This document shows positions 31,249-42,945 of a stretch of 64,000 bases of DNA, in pieces. The stretch is from Xanthostigma xanthostigma. Lineage: Eukaryota; Arthropoda; Insecta; Raphidioptera; Raphidiidae. The DNA is taken from contig OY754464.1 of NCBI GenBank assembly GCA_963575645.1, positions 9,920,001 through 9,984,000 on the forward strand. The letters are read 5' to 3'. The position numbers and the translations under genes were made by a program. The notes under the pieces are model-generated. The model made no database searches. It was not told the DNA's origin and saw only the letters and a list, made by a program, of their open reading frames with translations. The first letter of the stretch is position 1; every line of letters begins with the position of its first letter.

Positions 31249-33716
31249 GTTGGAAAGCATAATAAAATTAGTCCGCCCTCTTTAGAAGTCCGCCATATTG
31301 GATTTAGAGTAATGTCACTTTATTTTTCGAGTTATTCTCAGCAAGCCTTTTCATTTGATACCCATATTGTAGGAAAACATAATAAAATTAGTCCGCCATC
31401 TTTAGAAGTCCGCCATATTGGATTTAGAGTAATGTCACTTTATTTTTCGAGTTATTCTCAGCAAGCCCTTTCATTTGATACCCATATTGTAGGAAAACAT
31501 AATAAAATTAGTCCGCCATCTTTAGAAGTCCGCCATATTGGATGTAGAGTGACGTCACTTTATTTTTCGAGTTATTCTCAGCAAGCCCTTTCATTTGATA
31601 CCCATATTGTAGGAAAGCATAATAAAATTAGTCCGCGATCTTTAGAAGTCCGCCATATTGGATTTAGAGTGACGTCACTTTATTTTTCGAGTTATTCTCA
31701 GCAAGCCCTTTCATTTGATACCCATATTGTAGGAAAACATAATAAAATAGTCCGCCATCTTTAGAAGTCCGCCATATTGGATGTAGAGTGACGTCACTTT
31801 ATTTTTCGAGTTATTCTCAGAAAGCCCTTTCATTTGATACCCATATTGTAGGAAAGCATAATAAAATTAGTCCGCCATCTTTAGAAGTCCGCCATATTGG
31901 ATTTAGAGTGACGACACTTTATGTTTCGAGTTACTCTCAGCAAGCCCTTTCATTTGATACCCATATTGTAGGAAAGCATAATTAAATTAGTCCGCCATCT
32001 TTAGAAGTCCGCCATATTGGATTTAGACCAATGTCACTTTATTTTTCGAGTTATTCTCAGCAAGCCCTTTCATTTGACACCCATATTGTAGGAAAACATA
32101 ATAAAATTAGTCCGCCATCTTTAGAAGTCCGCCATATTGGATTTAGAGTAATGTCACTTTATTTTTCGAGTTATTCTCAGCAAGCCCTTTCATTTGATAC
32201 CCATATTGTAGGAAAGCATAATAAAATTAGTCCGCCATCTTTAGAAGTCCGCCATATTGGATTTAGAGTGGCGTCACTTTATGTTTCGAGTTACTTTCAG
32301 CAAGCCCTTTCATTTGATACCCATATTGTAGTAAAGCATAATAAAATTAGTCCGCCATCTTTAGAAGTCCGCCATATTGGATGTAGAGTCACGTCACTTT
32401 ATTTTTCGAGTTATTCTCAGCAAGCCCTTTGATTTGATACCCATATTGTAGGAAAGCATAATAAAATTAGTCCGCCATCTTTAGAAGTCCGCCATATTGG
32501 ATTTAGAGTGACGTCACTTTATTTTTCGAGTTATTCTCAGCAAGCCCTTTCATTTGATACCCATATTGTTGGAAAGCATAATAAAATTAGTCCACCATCT
32601 TTAGAAGTCCGCCATATTGGATTTAGAGTAATGTCACTTTATTTTTCGAGTTATTCTCAGCAAGCCCTTTTATTTGATACCCATATTGTAGGAAAACATA
32701 ATAAAATTAGTCCGCCATCTTTAGAAGTCCGCCATATTGGATTTAGAGTAATGTCACTTTATTTTTCGAGTTATTCTCAGCAAGCCCTTTCATTTGATAC
32801 CCATATTGTTAGAAAGCATAATAAAATTAGTCCGCCATCTTTAGAAGTCCGCCATATTGGATTTAGAGTAATGTCACTTTATTTTTCGAGTTATTCTCAG
32901 CAAGCCCTTTCATTTGATACCCATATTGTAGGAAAACATAATAAAATTAGTCCGCCATCTTTAGAAGTCCGTCATATTGGATGTAGAGTGACGTCACTTT
33001 ATTTTTCGAGTTATTCTCAGCAAGCCCTTTCATTTGATACCCATATTGTTAGAAAGCATAATAAAATTAGTCCGCCATCTTTAGAAGTCCGCCATATTGG
33101 ATTTAGAGTAATGTCACTTTATTTTTCGAGTTATTCTTAGCAAGCCCTTTCATTTGATACCCATATTGTAGGAAAACATAATAAAATTAGTCCGCCATCT
33201 TTAGAAGTCCGCCATATTGGATGTAGAGTGACGTCACTTTATTTTTCGAGTTATTCTCAGCAAGCCCTTTCATTTGATACCCATATTGTAGGAAAGCATA
33301 ATAAAATTAGTCCGCCATTTTTAGAAGTCCGCCATATTGGATTTAGAGTGACGTCACTTTATTTTTCGAGTTATTCTCAGCAAGCCCTTTCATTTGATAC
33401 CCATATTGTTGGAAAGCATAATAAAATTAGTCCGCCATCTTTAGAAGTCCGCCATATTGGATTTAGAGTAATGTCACTTTATTTTTCGAGTTATTCTCAG
33501 CAAGCCCTTTCATTTGATACCCATATTGTAGGAAAACATAATAAAATTAGTCCGCCATCTTTAGAAGTCCGCCATATTGGATGTAGAGTGACGTCACTTT
33601 ATTTTTCGAGTTATTCTCAGCAAGCCCTTTCATTTGATACCCATATTGTAGGAAAACATAATAAAATTAGTCCGCCATCTTTAGAAGTCCGCCATATTGG
33701 ATTTATAGTGACGTCA
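31249..33716 (+). repeat. 120-bp satellite array, right block
   Basis: Twenty-one more units (phase points 31305 to 33704, all 120 bp apart except one 119-bp step near 31745). Variants travel together: GTAATGTCAC units, GGATGTAGAGTGACGTCAC units, and GTTGG/GTTAG against GTAGGAAA linkers, giving local 240- and 360-bp higher-order patterns between 32864 and 33584. The array is open in one frame for long runs only because 120 is a multiple of three; I do not call it coding. Confidence 0.95.
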
Positions 33717-34600
33717 CCGATTTTCCCCAAAAAATTTACAAAAACTTCTAGTAAAAATAGATAGAGTAAAAACCGTTTTAAAAACTATATTATTATTATA
33801 TAAAACAACATTATAAGAGATATATTCTTTTAAGCATGCGCCGATGTTCCCCAAAAACAATAGGCCACTTCATATTTGCATATCAAACATCCTCCCAAAA
33901 TTTGGTTTCAATCCGCTCTTCCTTGATGTCGGAATGATAAGAAATGTCAAAAGTGACGTTTGCATCAGCTGTCAAAGTATTAAGTTCTAATAATTAGTTA
34001 TTCAAATTGTTAACTTAGAAGGCGTTGCTTTTCATAAATATTTCAAATGGCATCCGTTTTTGAACAAATGCTATCTCCTTTGTTTTATTATTGTCATAAA
34101 TAAAATTATCGACCAATTTTATTTTAAGACAGAACATACGCAATAATTAAATTACCATGTTATACCGTGCAACAGAGAGAGATAACCGAAAGATGTTTGC
34201 TATCGGTTATATCAGATTGAATTTATTTCTATATAAATGTGTATAAGAAAAGTGATTGGGCGAATTCTGTTGTACGAAATTTATGTAAAATTTTCTCCTC
34301 TTTCGTTTAAGACAGGTTTCGAACCGATCTGATTTAAATTGAGCGAGTTATAAGCGAAAAACTTCGTTTTTTCTAAATTGCTCCCCTCTGGAGCAAAAAT
34401 TCAAAAATCGGGCGACGTTAGGATTTAAGTTACCCGGAGACAAATCGAACAAAAAAAAGTTTTTTAAAATCGGTTAAGTCGTTTGGGCTGTACGCTGGAT
34501 ACAAAAAGCGTGACTCACAGATTCACAGATTCACAGATTCACAGATTCACAGACAAAGCGAGTACATATAGGCGCTTTAGCTTACGCTATTCGCGCCTAA
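33717..34600 (+). repeat. repeat N, last unit and 3' part
   Basis: Continues the ~123-bp array (CGATTTTCCCCAAAAAAT, AAGCATGCGCCGATG), then CAAAATTTGGTTTCAATCCG and GTTTAAGACAGGTTTCGAAC, shared with 48400-48835, and ends in a tail with ATTCACAG repeated about five times (34506-34552). It looks like the 3' half of one larger element into which the satellite and element L were placed. Confidence 0.65.
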
Positions 34601-34977
34601 AAATGAAATAAAAAAATAAATAACGAAAGACAACCGAATTCTAAAACAACTATAATAACACGAAACTACGATGTACACATAATGTTTATATCACGGTTCT
34701 CTATTTATATTGTAATGGTTATTTATGTCGCGCTCTATATTTAGGTACTGTTCTGATACTGACTGACTGCCCTGTCTTCCACGCTAGCGCTGTTTATATA
34801 AGTTCTTCAGCCGCATTCTGGAACATTCTTCGACATTATAGAAGCTTCGACACTCTTCTATGCAGATAACAATGCGCGCATTGTTGTCTATGTGGGTCCG
34901 ACAACAATGCGAGTATTGTTGTCTACGCGATTCTGACAACAATGCACTACCGCCGCCTCCAGTGGAGTCTCGTTACA
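34601..34977 (-). mobile_element. possible LTR remnant, different subfamily
   Basis: The reverse strand starts TGTAACGAGACTCCACTGG and has a TATATAAAC-like box near 34795 and repeated GACAACAATGCG motifs. Probably an aged solo LTR; the far boundary is not resolved. Confidence 0.45.
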
Positions 34978-35306
34978 ATACAATCTACTATTACGTCCTC
35001 AGTCCTCTGTAAACAATAAAGCAAGAAATAAAAAGAAAATTTAACATGTGGCATATCGGTGAAAAAAAACCTATATACCTAATTGGATATAAAATTTCTT
35101 CAATGTCTTTCTGGTTGTAAGTTTGTTTTTCTAATTTATGATAACGATAATGCGCCTTTTAAATCTATATTAATAAAAAAAGAATCTTTTACTACGTGAA
35201 TGACCTTGTCAGGTGTGTTTTGAAACAATTAACTTTTAACACATCAAACTGGGAATACAGTGTGACAGAAAAATAAACAAATTTTCAGGTAGACACACCT
35301 ACTTAG
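34978..35306. other. unassigned AT-rich spacer
   Basis: No gene recognised between the LTR-like remnant and the hAT-1 copy. Confidence 0.4.
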
Positions 35307-35835
35307 TAGTGATGTGTTGCTCCTGAGCGAGTCGTTCATAATGAACGAGTCCTTTCTCGGAGCGGAGCGAGTCGCTCTTTTTTGTGAATGACTCACTCCG
35401 AGCGCCACTGCTCTGTGCTGAGCTATTCTGTACTGTTGCATTCGCACATTTGTAGAGGAACTTTGCACGTACGGAGTTATCTTTGCTGAGTCGTTTAATG
35501 TTGAATGACACACTGTTTACGGTGACTTAAACCATTCACATTGACGTCGTTGACAAAGATATAATATTGTAACAATAAACATTATTATTGTTATACTTTA
35601 TCCGAAATGCGAATAATATAAGATCAGAATCATATGAAAATGAGTTCATAGCTGAGTGTGTGTATTGTGCTGTGCAATGCTACGTGACTGTTCATACCTC
35701 TGCAGTCTGCACTCTTGTGTAGTGCGTATACTGTCTAGTGCCGCTCCTTTGAACGACTCCCTCTGAGCGACTCTTTTTAGTGAGCGGAGCGCACGGAGCC
35801 AGCTCCCAATAAAGAGTCATGTGGACACATCACTA
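35307..35835 (+). mobile_element. hAT-1 MITE with perfect 8-bp duplication
   Basis: TAGTGATGTGTTGC at the left, GTGGACACATCACTA at the right, flanked by CTACTTAG on both sides (35299-35306, 35836-35843). The subterminal GAGCGAGTCGTTC palindromes are present. About 100 bp shorter inside than the 41637 copy. No frame. Confidence 0.95.
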
Positions 35836-36100
35836 CTACTTAGTCATTTGTGTGATGATTGCCAAGTAAATAACACCTCGGCACTTGACATCATCTCTTG
35901 TAATGTTGTATTTTAAGTCTAACCTTAAAATGATGACCGTTTTTATCAAAATAAGTATTTAAATTTTAAATGATGTCAACAAACATAGGTATTACGAAAT
36001 TCAATTATATCATCGGAATTTCAAGGTTTCTAATTTTGCTTGCATTAAAAACTTTTAGCATTTTATTTTGTTACAGTATTTTTGTACAGATTTATTGAGG

Positions 36101-36328
36101 ACTAGCGGCCCGGTCTGGCTTCGTCCAAATTTGTAGATTGGCACCGTTTTTCGTCGACTTACGTTGCAAAATTGGTCTCCACGAAAAGCACTTTTATATT
36201 TGAACGCGATAATATATAGCCTATGTCCTGAAGGTCCATTAATATTGGTGAAAACATTTTTGAAATCGGATAGTTTCGGAGATTACCTCCTACATCCAAA
36301 CTTTACTTTTTTATAATATTAGTATAGA
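36101..36328 (-). mobile_element. HQ Helitron-like element, complete short copy
   Basis: The reverse strand begins TCTATACTAATATTAT and ends GACCGGGCCGCTAGT, no target duplication. Internal GGTAATCTCCGAAACTATCC and GTAAGTCGACGAAAAACGG match 40159-40410. Non-coding, 228 bp. Confidence 0.75.
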
Positions 36329-37123
36329 TTAGATTGTGGATTATAGACGCTTGACAAGTGAGAAATTTATATATAACTTCCTAATGTGTGTCTATTGGTC
36401 CAAATGTTCATCTTTCCGCGCCCTCGAGAAAGCCCCTCGTTAACCTAGGATGCTGAAACTTTGTGGTATTGAAGGAGATTTATTTGGTTGAAGAACAATT
36501 GAAAAAATAAGCTTGACCAGAGTGTCGCTTGTGGCCACCGTTTCGAAAAATATATTTTTGGAACAAACTTCTATTAACAATTTGTAGTTTGAAGTTGGGA
36601 AAAAACCTAATGAGTTCGAATTTTTGGATTTTCCCTCCAGGATTAGTGAGGTTTTTTAAAAGCTTTTAGTATTGATAAGTATACGAGATACTGATATTAA
36701 AAAAAATTGTGCAATGACAAAGTTCGATTATTAAATTATTATTATGTCCCGGCATAGGTATAATAAATGTTTTAAAATTATGTTGGGGTATAATAAAAAT
36801 TATTTAAACTGTGTACACATCTTAATAAGTTGCATAGTTCTATTTTTTCTTGTGCGTTGAGGATAAAATTATTACCACGCACAATTGCACATACCGCTAA
36901 ACAAGCGGTATGTGCTTTATTATCGCTTTGTGCGTCAGAGATGACTTTCGTTCATACAAGAAGTTATATCTAAGTTAATTTTACAAGAAATCCATTCAAA
37001 TTGTAGCTTTTTGAAAAGAGGAGATTCTGTTCTATATAACAGAACCATTTTTAGATCGATTCGAGTTCATAATTACTACTAAAAATGTAATTGAAAATCA
37101 CGAACAGCAGTTGTCTGTTGGTC
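36329..37123. other. unassigned; small hairpin at 36887-36915
   Basis: GCACATACCGCT and AGCGGTATGTGC pair perfectly around AAACA; outer CGCACAA and TTTGTGCG also pair. Otherwise no gene. Confidence 0.5.
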
Positions 37124-37170
37124 TGTACGTACGTACGTATGTACGTACTAGTGATGTGCCGGATATCATA
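37124..37170. repeat. (GTAC)n run and a lone hAT terminus
   Basis: A GTAC/GTAT microsatellite (37127-37148) is followed by TAGTGATGTGCCGGATATC, a typical hAT end. I see no matching opposite end, so the element is probably truncated. Confidence 0.5.
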
Positions 37171-38247
37171 CAGTGGAAAACTTGCGGAGTGCACTTTTGG
37201 TTTTGCCAACTATTTTTATTTCTTTCAAAGATTTCAAATGAAAAATAAATTTTATTTTTAAGCGAAACGTGAGATATTTATCAGGTAACATCAATGGATA
37301 AAAATACAGAGACTCGGATCCTATAGGGGATCCAGATGCAAAGATGCAGATCAAAGATTTATTATCTAGTAGATACATTACATTATCTCATGTATCTAAA
37401 TTATGTCATCATATCGAGATATTAGTCTCCGGACGTGAGAATGTGCTTTGACATTCTGCGGACACAATTATGCATAATCATTACATTATCTAGTTAAACG
37501 CACCACTGTGTAACGTATAGAACTTGAGAAGATAACAAGGTCAACTTAACTATATTGACATATATAGAGTCCTCTCTTTATAGTCCGGGAGGTGGTGTCA
37601 AAATTTTTCAGTGATTTATCTCCGACTCAAATGTAATTGATTGAAGAGTTTAACCATTACTCTGTTCGAAATCGAAAGTCAGTCAGCGCGACCGCGGTGG
37701 GTGTGGGCGTGGGAGGCTGTGAAACTCGTCGGAAAAACTATGAAAAAAAGTGATAAATCTGCCGATGAAAATTTGTTAGATTGTAAATAATTGATGATTA
37801 AACGTGAAAATACTCGTCAGTCACTTTCCCGACGGGGGAAACATCGTCAGTCAGAGGCTTGAAGCCTTTAAAAGAATATCAATTCCAGTGTTTGAATTTA
37901 AAATCGATATTTTCAGAACGAACAGTAGGAACTGAAATGTAGAATAGTCAAAAATAAAATTGATTAGTTGATTACAAAAACCTGTGTTTTATTCATCATC
38001 AAACCTTAACCACCCCGTCTTGCCCCACTTTTCCCTAAATTTCAACACAATTGACCCAGCGGTTTGGCCGTGAAAGCGTAATAGATAAACAAACTTTCGC
38101 ATTTATATTAGTATGGATTAGTAAATATTATGTAGTTTTTGTCATTTCAAGTAGCGATAATTATAAGTCATCAAAATCGGTCCGGGGGTTTCTGAGATAA
38201 GCGTTTCTGAAACTTGTACAAAAACAGTACTTGGCCGATTTTCGTGA
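37171..38247. other. unassigned region
   Basis: A GC-richer patch at 37680-37730, a CGTCAGTCA motif repeated at 37815 and 37850, and a generic element tail near 38060-38117 (TTTGGCCGTGAAAGCG ... ATTAGTATGGATT). No gene recognised. Confidence 0.4.
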
Positions 38248-38997
38248 TCACTATTATATATATTAATACGCTAATAAGCTTTAAGATGTTTGCCTCCCTT
38301 TTTAGAAAAAACCGCACAATTTCTCCACATAAATTATATACCATTTTACAGATAATTGCTTGCTCTACTGACATCGACAACTAAAAAATTTATTATTGCT
38401 ATTGTTTTTGTGAATTAATTAAATTAAACTCTGAACAACGTCTGCCATGTGACGGCCGCGGCGTAACGTTAACACTTCGATCTGTCATCTGACCATCATA
38501 TTGTAAATACTGCATACTGCCATCGGACTGGCAACGCTGAACAACGCTTTTGCTACTTGCGCCTCTGTAATCTGTATGACAATTTTAGAAAAATATTTCT
38601 TTTACAACAAAAAGAAGAACGTTATAAGCAGTGTGCAAAATTAGAAACGAATTGAATACCTGCAATCATATTTAAAAAAAATTAGTTGTCTGTAAAGTCT
38701 GTTTACGGACGATAGTTTTACGTGATAACGTCATAAAGAAACATTGATGAACTCTCTGACGTCACGCGAGAAGAGAGAGAAATGCGTACAAGCCGACGCT
38801 TGGGCCGATCGTGCCTCTCTATCGCTTATACCGCGCTCTCGCTTGCACGCTCAGGCTCAGGCGGAACGTGACACTTTTTCGTGCGTGCAGCCGGTGTTTC
38901 ATCAATTTATAAGACGTTATATCACGTCAAAACAATTTTGTAAAGTGATAATTATTATACTTATTTAGTGCGAATAATTCGCACAGGTCACGCTAGT
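38248..38997 (+). mobile_element. HM Helitron-like element, copy 1, with insertion
   Basis: Starts TCACTATTATATATATTAAT and ends with the palindrome GTGCGAATAATTCGCAC, then 7 nt, then CTAGT followed by T: the hairpin-CTRRT layout of Helitron 3' ends. Internal ACAATTTCTCCACATAAATT is shared with copy 2. Element L sits inside at 38684-38933. No Rep/helicase. Confidence 0.8.
38684..38933 (+). mobile_element. AATT-targeting element L, copy 2
   Basis: GTTGTCTGTAAAGTCTG ... ATCACGTCAAAAC flanked by AATT (38680-38683, 38934-38937). HM copy 2 has the empty sequence at this place (TATTTAAAAAATAATTTTG near 39905). 250 bp, non-coding. Confidence 0.85.
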
Positions 38998-39473
38998 TAT
39001 ATTTATAACGTAGTCTCGAATCTTGATGTTCAAGTCGCAGGGTACTCTACCTAGTATAATATAGTACAGCTTATGGCATGGCGGACAGCTGTTTACCGAA
39101 CGCATTTCGGCACTATAATCATTAAATTAACATGTAATAACATCAACGCCATGCACTAGCTAATTCTCCTTGCCTCTATATTGTACCGTTAACCTGTTTT
39201 CCTTGTCTTACGATAGAACGAACTGTTTCTCCTTGTCTCTGTCTTGTCTACTGCGTACGCATATTGTGCTGGATAGAGAGGGAGAGAGAAAGCTCCTTTG
39301 TTTCCGCTCAGATATTTAAGTTTAGCAACTAAATTTAACGATAGTCGTTAAGTTTTAGGAGCGACCCTATTATGTAACACGATAAGTGATTGTATAAATG
39401 ATTATGATTTTTTTTATCGATGTAGTAGTACAATGATCTAATTGGTCTTTAAATAAAATTATAAATAAAATAA
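38998..39473. other. unassigned spacer between HM copies
   Basis: No gene recognised; pyrimidine/purine-rich patches around 39260-39300. Confidence 0.4.
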
Positions 39474-39984
39474 TCATCATATATATTAATACGCTAAGGT
39501 TAAAGATGTTTGCCTCCCTTTTTAGAAAAAACCTCACAATTTCTCCACATAAATTATATATCATTTTACAGATAATTGCTTGCTCTGCTGACATCGACAA
39601 CTAAAAAATGTATTATTGCTTTTGTTTTTGTAAATTAATTAAAATACAGCAACGCTGAACAACGTCTGCCATCTAACGGCTTTAATTTTGAAACAGCGAG
39701 CAACGCTGAACAACGTCACAGCAATGCTGCATGATGCCATCTGGCTTAGCTCAACGCTTTTGCTACTTGCGCCTCTATAATATGACAATTTTAGTTAAAT
39801 ATTTCTTCGATCTGTCATCTGAGCTTCATATTGTAATACAACAAAAAGAAGAACGTTATAAGCAGTGTGCAAAATTAGAAACGAATTGAATACCTGCAAT
39901 CATATTTAAAAAATAATTTTGTAAAGTGATAATTATTAATATTATACTTATTTAGTGCGAATAATTCGTACAGGTCACACTAGT
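39474..39984 (+). mobile_element. HM Helitron-like element, copy 2
   Basis: TCATCATATATATTAATACG start, hairpin GTGCGAATAATTCGTAC, CTAGT end at 39980-39984. Shares the internal order with copy 1 about 1 kb upstream, but without element L. The tract around 39650-39780 contains extra GCAACGCTGAACAACG repeats. Confidence 0.8.
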
Positions 39985-40158
39985 AAAATTTGATTTGCTT
40001 AAGGCGAGGTCTGAATATGATCACAACGAGATTGAAAAATTGAATTGAACAAAACAATGTCGTGGTCGACAATGCAGAGTGTTAATGTTGTTTCAAAAAG
40101 ACCCAACGTTTTATTAATGTCTCGAATTATTTAGGTGATTTATGAATTTTCCTATTTG

Positions 40159-40410
40159 TCTATACTATAGTATCATAAAGAGGTAAAGCTTGTAAGTTTG
40201 GATGTAGGAAGTAATCTCCGAAACCATTCATCCGATTTCAAAAATGTTTTGACCAATATTTAGAATATATGGACCTTCAGGATAGACATAGGCTATATAT
40301 TATCGCGTTAAAATAAAAGCTCTTTTCGTCGAGACCAATTTTGCAACGTAAGTCGACGAAAAAACGGTTGCAATCTACAAATTCAGGTGAAGCCGGACTG
40401 AGCCTCTAGT
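40159..40410 (+). mobile_element. HQ Helitron-like element, copy 3
   Basis: TCTATACTATAGTATC start, GACTGAGCCTCTAGT end. Central GTAAGTCGACGAAAAAACGG and CATAGGCTATATATTATCGC match 36101-36328. Confidence 0.75.
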
Positions 40411-41628
40411 TAATAGATAAAATCGTAATGAATCTCTATATAACTGTTAGCCATTATGACTTCATATTAATAAATCTAGAAGTAGAGGCAATGCCAAATG
40501 AATTTTTACTGTTCCCTCACATAAATTTAGTAAGGTATGCCTTACCAAAAAATAAATAAATAAAAATAGGAATTCGTAGATGAAAAATATTTATGCATTT
40601 TTTTTCTTTTTGTTTCAGGTAAGCATCTTACTCAGTTTTGTTTTCTGCTCTAGTCAATGGATGATGTAAGGTTTATATTTTTTTTACCTTTAAGATGATC
40701 GTGGTGTAAAAAATATCTAAAAATTTACCTGTACCTACGTTTATTTTTTTAAGTGTTGATTGATTTATGCCGTGCCGTTCTGGACCGAGCTTGATTAATT
40801 CATTGCTGGAAAAAATGTTTCTTACATTACAACGAACAACAATTAACTGTAGGTCCCAACCAATCCTGGATCTTCGTGGTGGACATGATGAATTTGGGAC
40901 CCAAATATGTGGTTCCCAAGAGTTTAAAGTTACGCATCATCGCATTTGTTATTGTCCGGCACCTTCATAAAAAGATTTCTATTCTGTCACCACCACTCCC
41001 CAAAATCATCTTTTTCCCAGAGTATGGGTACCAAAGGTTTTGTGTCTCAGATACCCTACTTACGGTTGAGATAAGACCGGAAATTCTGATCGAAATTCCA
41101 AATGTTTTAATGACGCCAGACACTTGAAAAGGTTGATTCTTTTGAACGGAAAACCAAATGTTTCGTCTCTAGTAAGCTAATTTGGTATTATAATTATTCA
41201 GAATATTTCGATAGTATATTAATTTTAATCAAAATTCGTGTGAGATTGACTGAATGTTTTGCATAAGCAATATCTGTGCATAAAATTGCACCAAACATTT
41301 TAAAATATGTAAATACAATCATAATACTGATAGATGAATCGATACTCAATATTTCAATATCCGTACAACAAAGGCAAAACGCTTGCATAAAATACCTATC
41401 TAAATGCATGGAAAAGTTATTTATGCGTGGGCTGTGGTACGCCGTGTGCATTTCCTATGTACATGTAAGTTTTGCTCTTCCGCTGAATTTGTTACATATT
41501 ATAATATATTTAAAATTTATTTTTGCCCTTTTTGTCTGAATCTAAGCCGAAGTTTACAAGTATTTTACTTTCTTATTAAACCCAATATGCATTCGGTTTT
41601 ATACAACTTGTCTAACGTAGGAAGGATC
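40411..41628. other. unassigned; no convincing gene
   Basis: Overlapping frames at 40767-41127 and 41194-41539 show no known domain and no coding bias that I can see. Confidence 0.4.
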
Positions 41629-41636
41629 ATAGATAC

Positions 41637-42264
41637 TAGTGATGTGTCGCTCCTGAGCGAGTCGTTCATATTGAACGAATCCTTTTTCGGAGCGGAGCTA
41701 GCGCTCTTTTTTTTGCGAATGACTCACTCCAAGCGCCATTGCTCTGTGCTGAGCTATTCTGTATTGTTGCATTCGTACATTTACAGAGCGCACACAGCAT
41801 AGGCCACAGAGGCACTAGTGAATTTTGCACGTACGGAGTTATCTTTGCTGAGTCATTTATTGTTGAATGACACTGTAAGTGTAATAGTACTATGCTTATA
41901 GTGACTTAAACCATTCACATTGACGGCATTGATAAAGATATAGGTAATATTGTAACAATAAACATTATTATTGTTAAGCTTTTATTATACTTTATAGTTT
42001 ATCCGAAATACGAATAATATATTAAGATCAGAATCATATTAAAATGAGCTCAGAGTTGAGTGTGTGTATTGTGCTGTGCATTGCGCAATGCTACATGACT
42101 CCTGAGCATGTATGATGACAGTTCAGACCTCTGCAGTCTGCACTCTTGTGTAGTTCGTACTGTCTAGTGTCGCTCCTTTGAACGACTCCCTCTTAGCGAC
42201 TCTTTTTAGTGAGCGGAGCGCACGGAGCCAGCTCCCAATAAAGACTCATGTGGACACATCACTA
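41637..42264 (+). mobile_element. hAT-1 MITE, best preserved copy
   Basis: TAGTGATGTGTCGCTCC at the left and GTGGACACATCACTA at the right, flanked by ATAGATAC on both sides (41629-41636, 42265-42272). A perfect 8-bp duplication and 12-bp inverted tips place it in the hAT superfamily. Subterminal GAGCGAGTC/GAACGACTC blocks form extra inverted repeats. No transposase. Confidence 0.95.
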
Positions 42265-42509
42265 ATAGATACCTACTCACAGTCACATGTACCTAAGTCA
42301 AAGAAAATGCTCTTCCTAGACGTAATCACAGCCGAAATAAGTTGACTATATCCGTCACTCAATGCTGTATCTGTTAGTTTTAAATAAATAATATTTATGA
42401 TTTTGGTAGCATTGTTCTAATAATTTATCTAAATGCATATCATTATCTTACAATAGGCATGATGACAGTATAAATAAAAGAATCAAAGAAAAATGGTTTT
42501 AGAGAAAAA

Positions 42510-42640
42510 TATATGTCATAGGTTATTTTTGAGGTTAGTAACTTGCAACTAACGAAAGCCATACTATTTTTACTACTAGGTAACTACTTTTAAGAAAATA
42601 CTTAATATTATAAATCATATCATTAAGTAAATTTACAAAC
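42510..42640 (-). repeat. interspersed repeat T, copy 1
   Basis: Reverse-complement match to 56868-57000: CATACTATTTTTACTACTAG, TTAATATTATAAATCATATC. Class unknown. The surrounding 42273-42945 holds no gene. Confidence 0.6.
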
Positions 42641-42945
42641 TTTTCTACGAAATACCTCTGCACGACAGCCCTACATCCATAAAAATGCAATAATTTGCGT
42701 TAAAATTTAATTTATTGCTGAAAACATGTTTTTTTCGGAAATAGACGTGTACCTACATTATAGAACTGGATTTCAAAATCCTATTTTATGTCTTCGACTA
42801 GGTGATGGTATTGGGAAAGAAAATACTTGTCGGAACCTTTCCGTGATGATTGGTAGGTCTGATGATCATTTGGCTTAGTTTGACGTAATATTATTTTTAG
42901 TACACTTTAAGCTTTGTTCAAAGAAATTACACACTTTTATTAATA

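Noticed and set aside
28940-33716. CRISPR-like array
   Set aside because: Units are adjacent without unique spacers and the genome is plainly eukaryotic; these are satellites.
29872-33764. Long open frames with 40-residue repeats (SPPSLEVRHIGFRV...) as a repetitive protein gene
   Set aside because: The frame is open because the satellite unit is 120 bp, a multiple of three. There is no start region, no signal peptide, and stops occur wherever units vary. The LINE fusion frame is a by-product.
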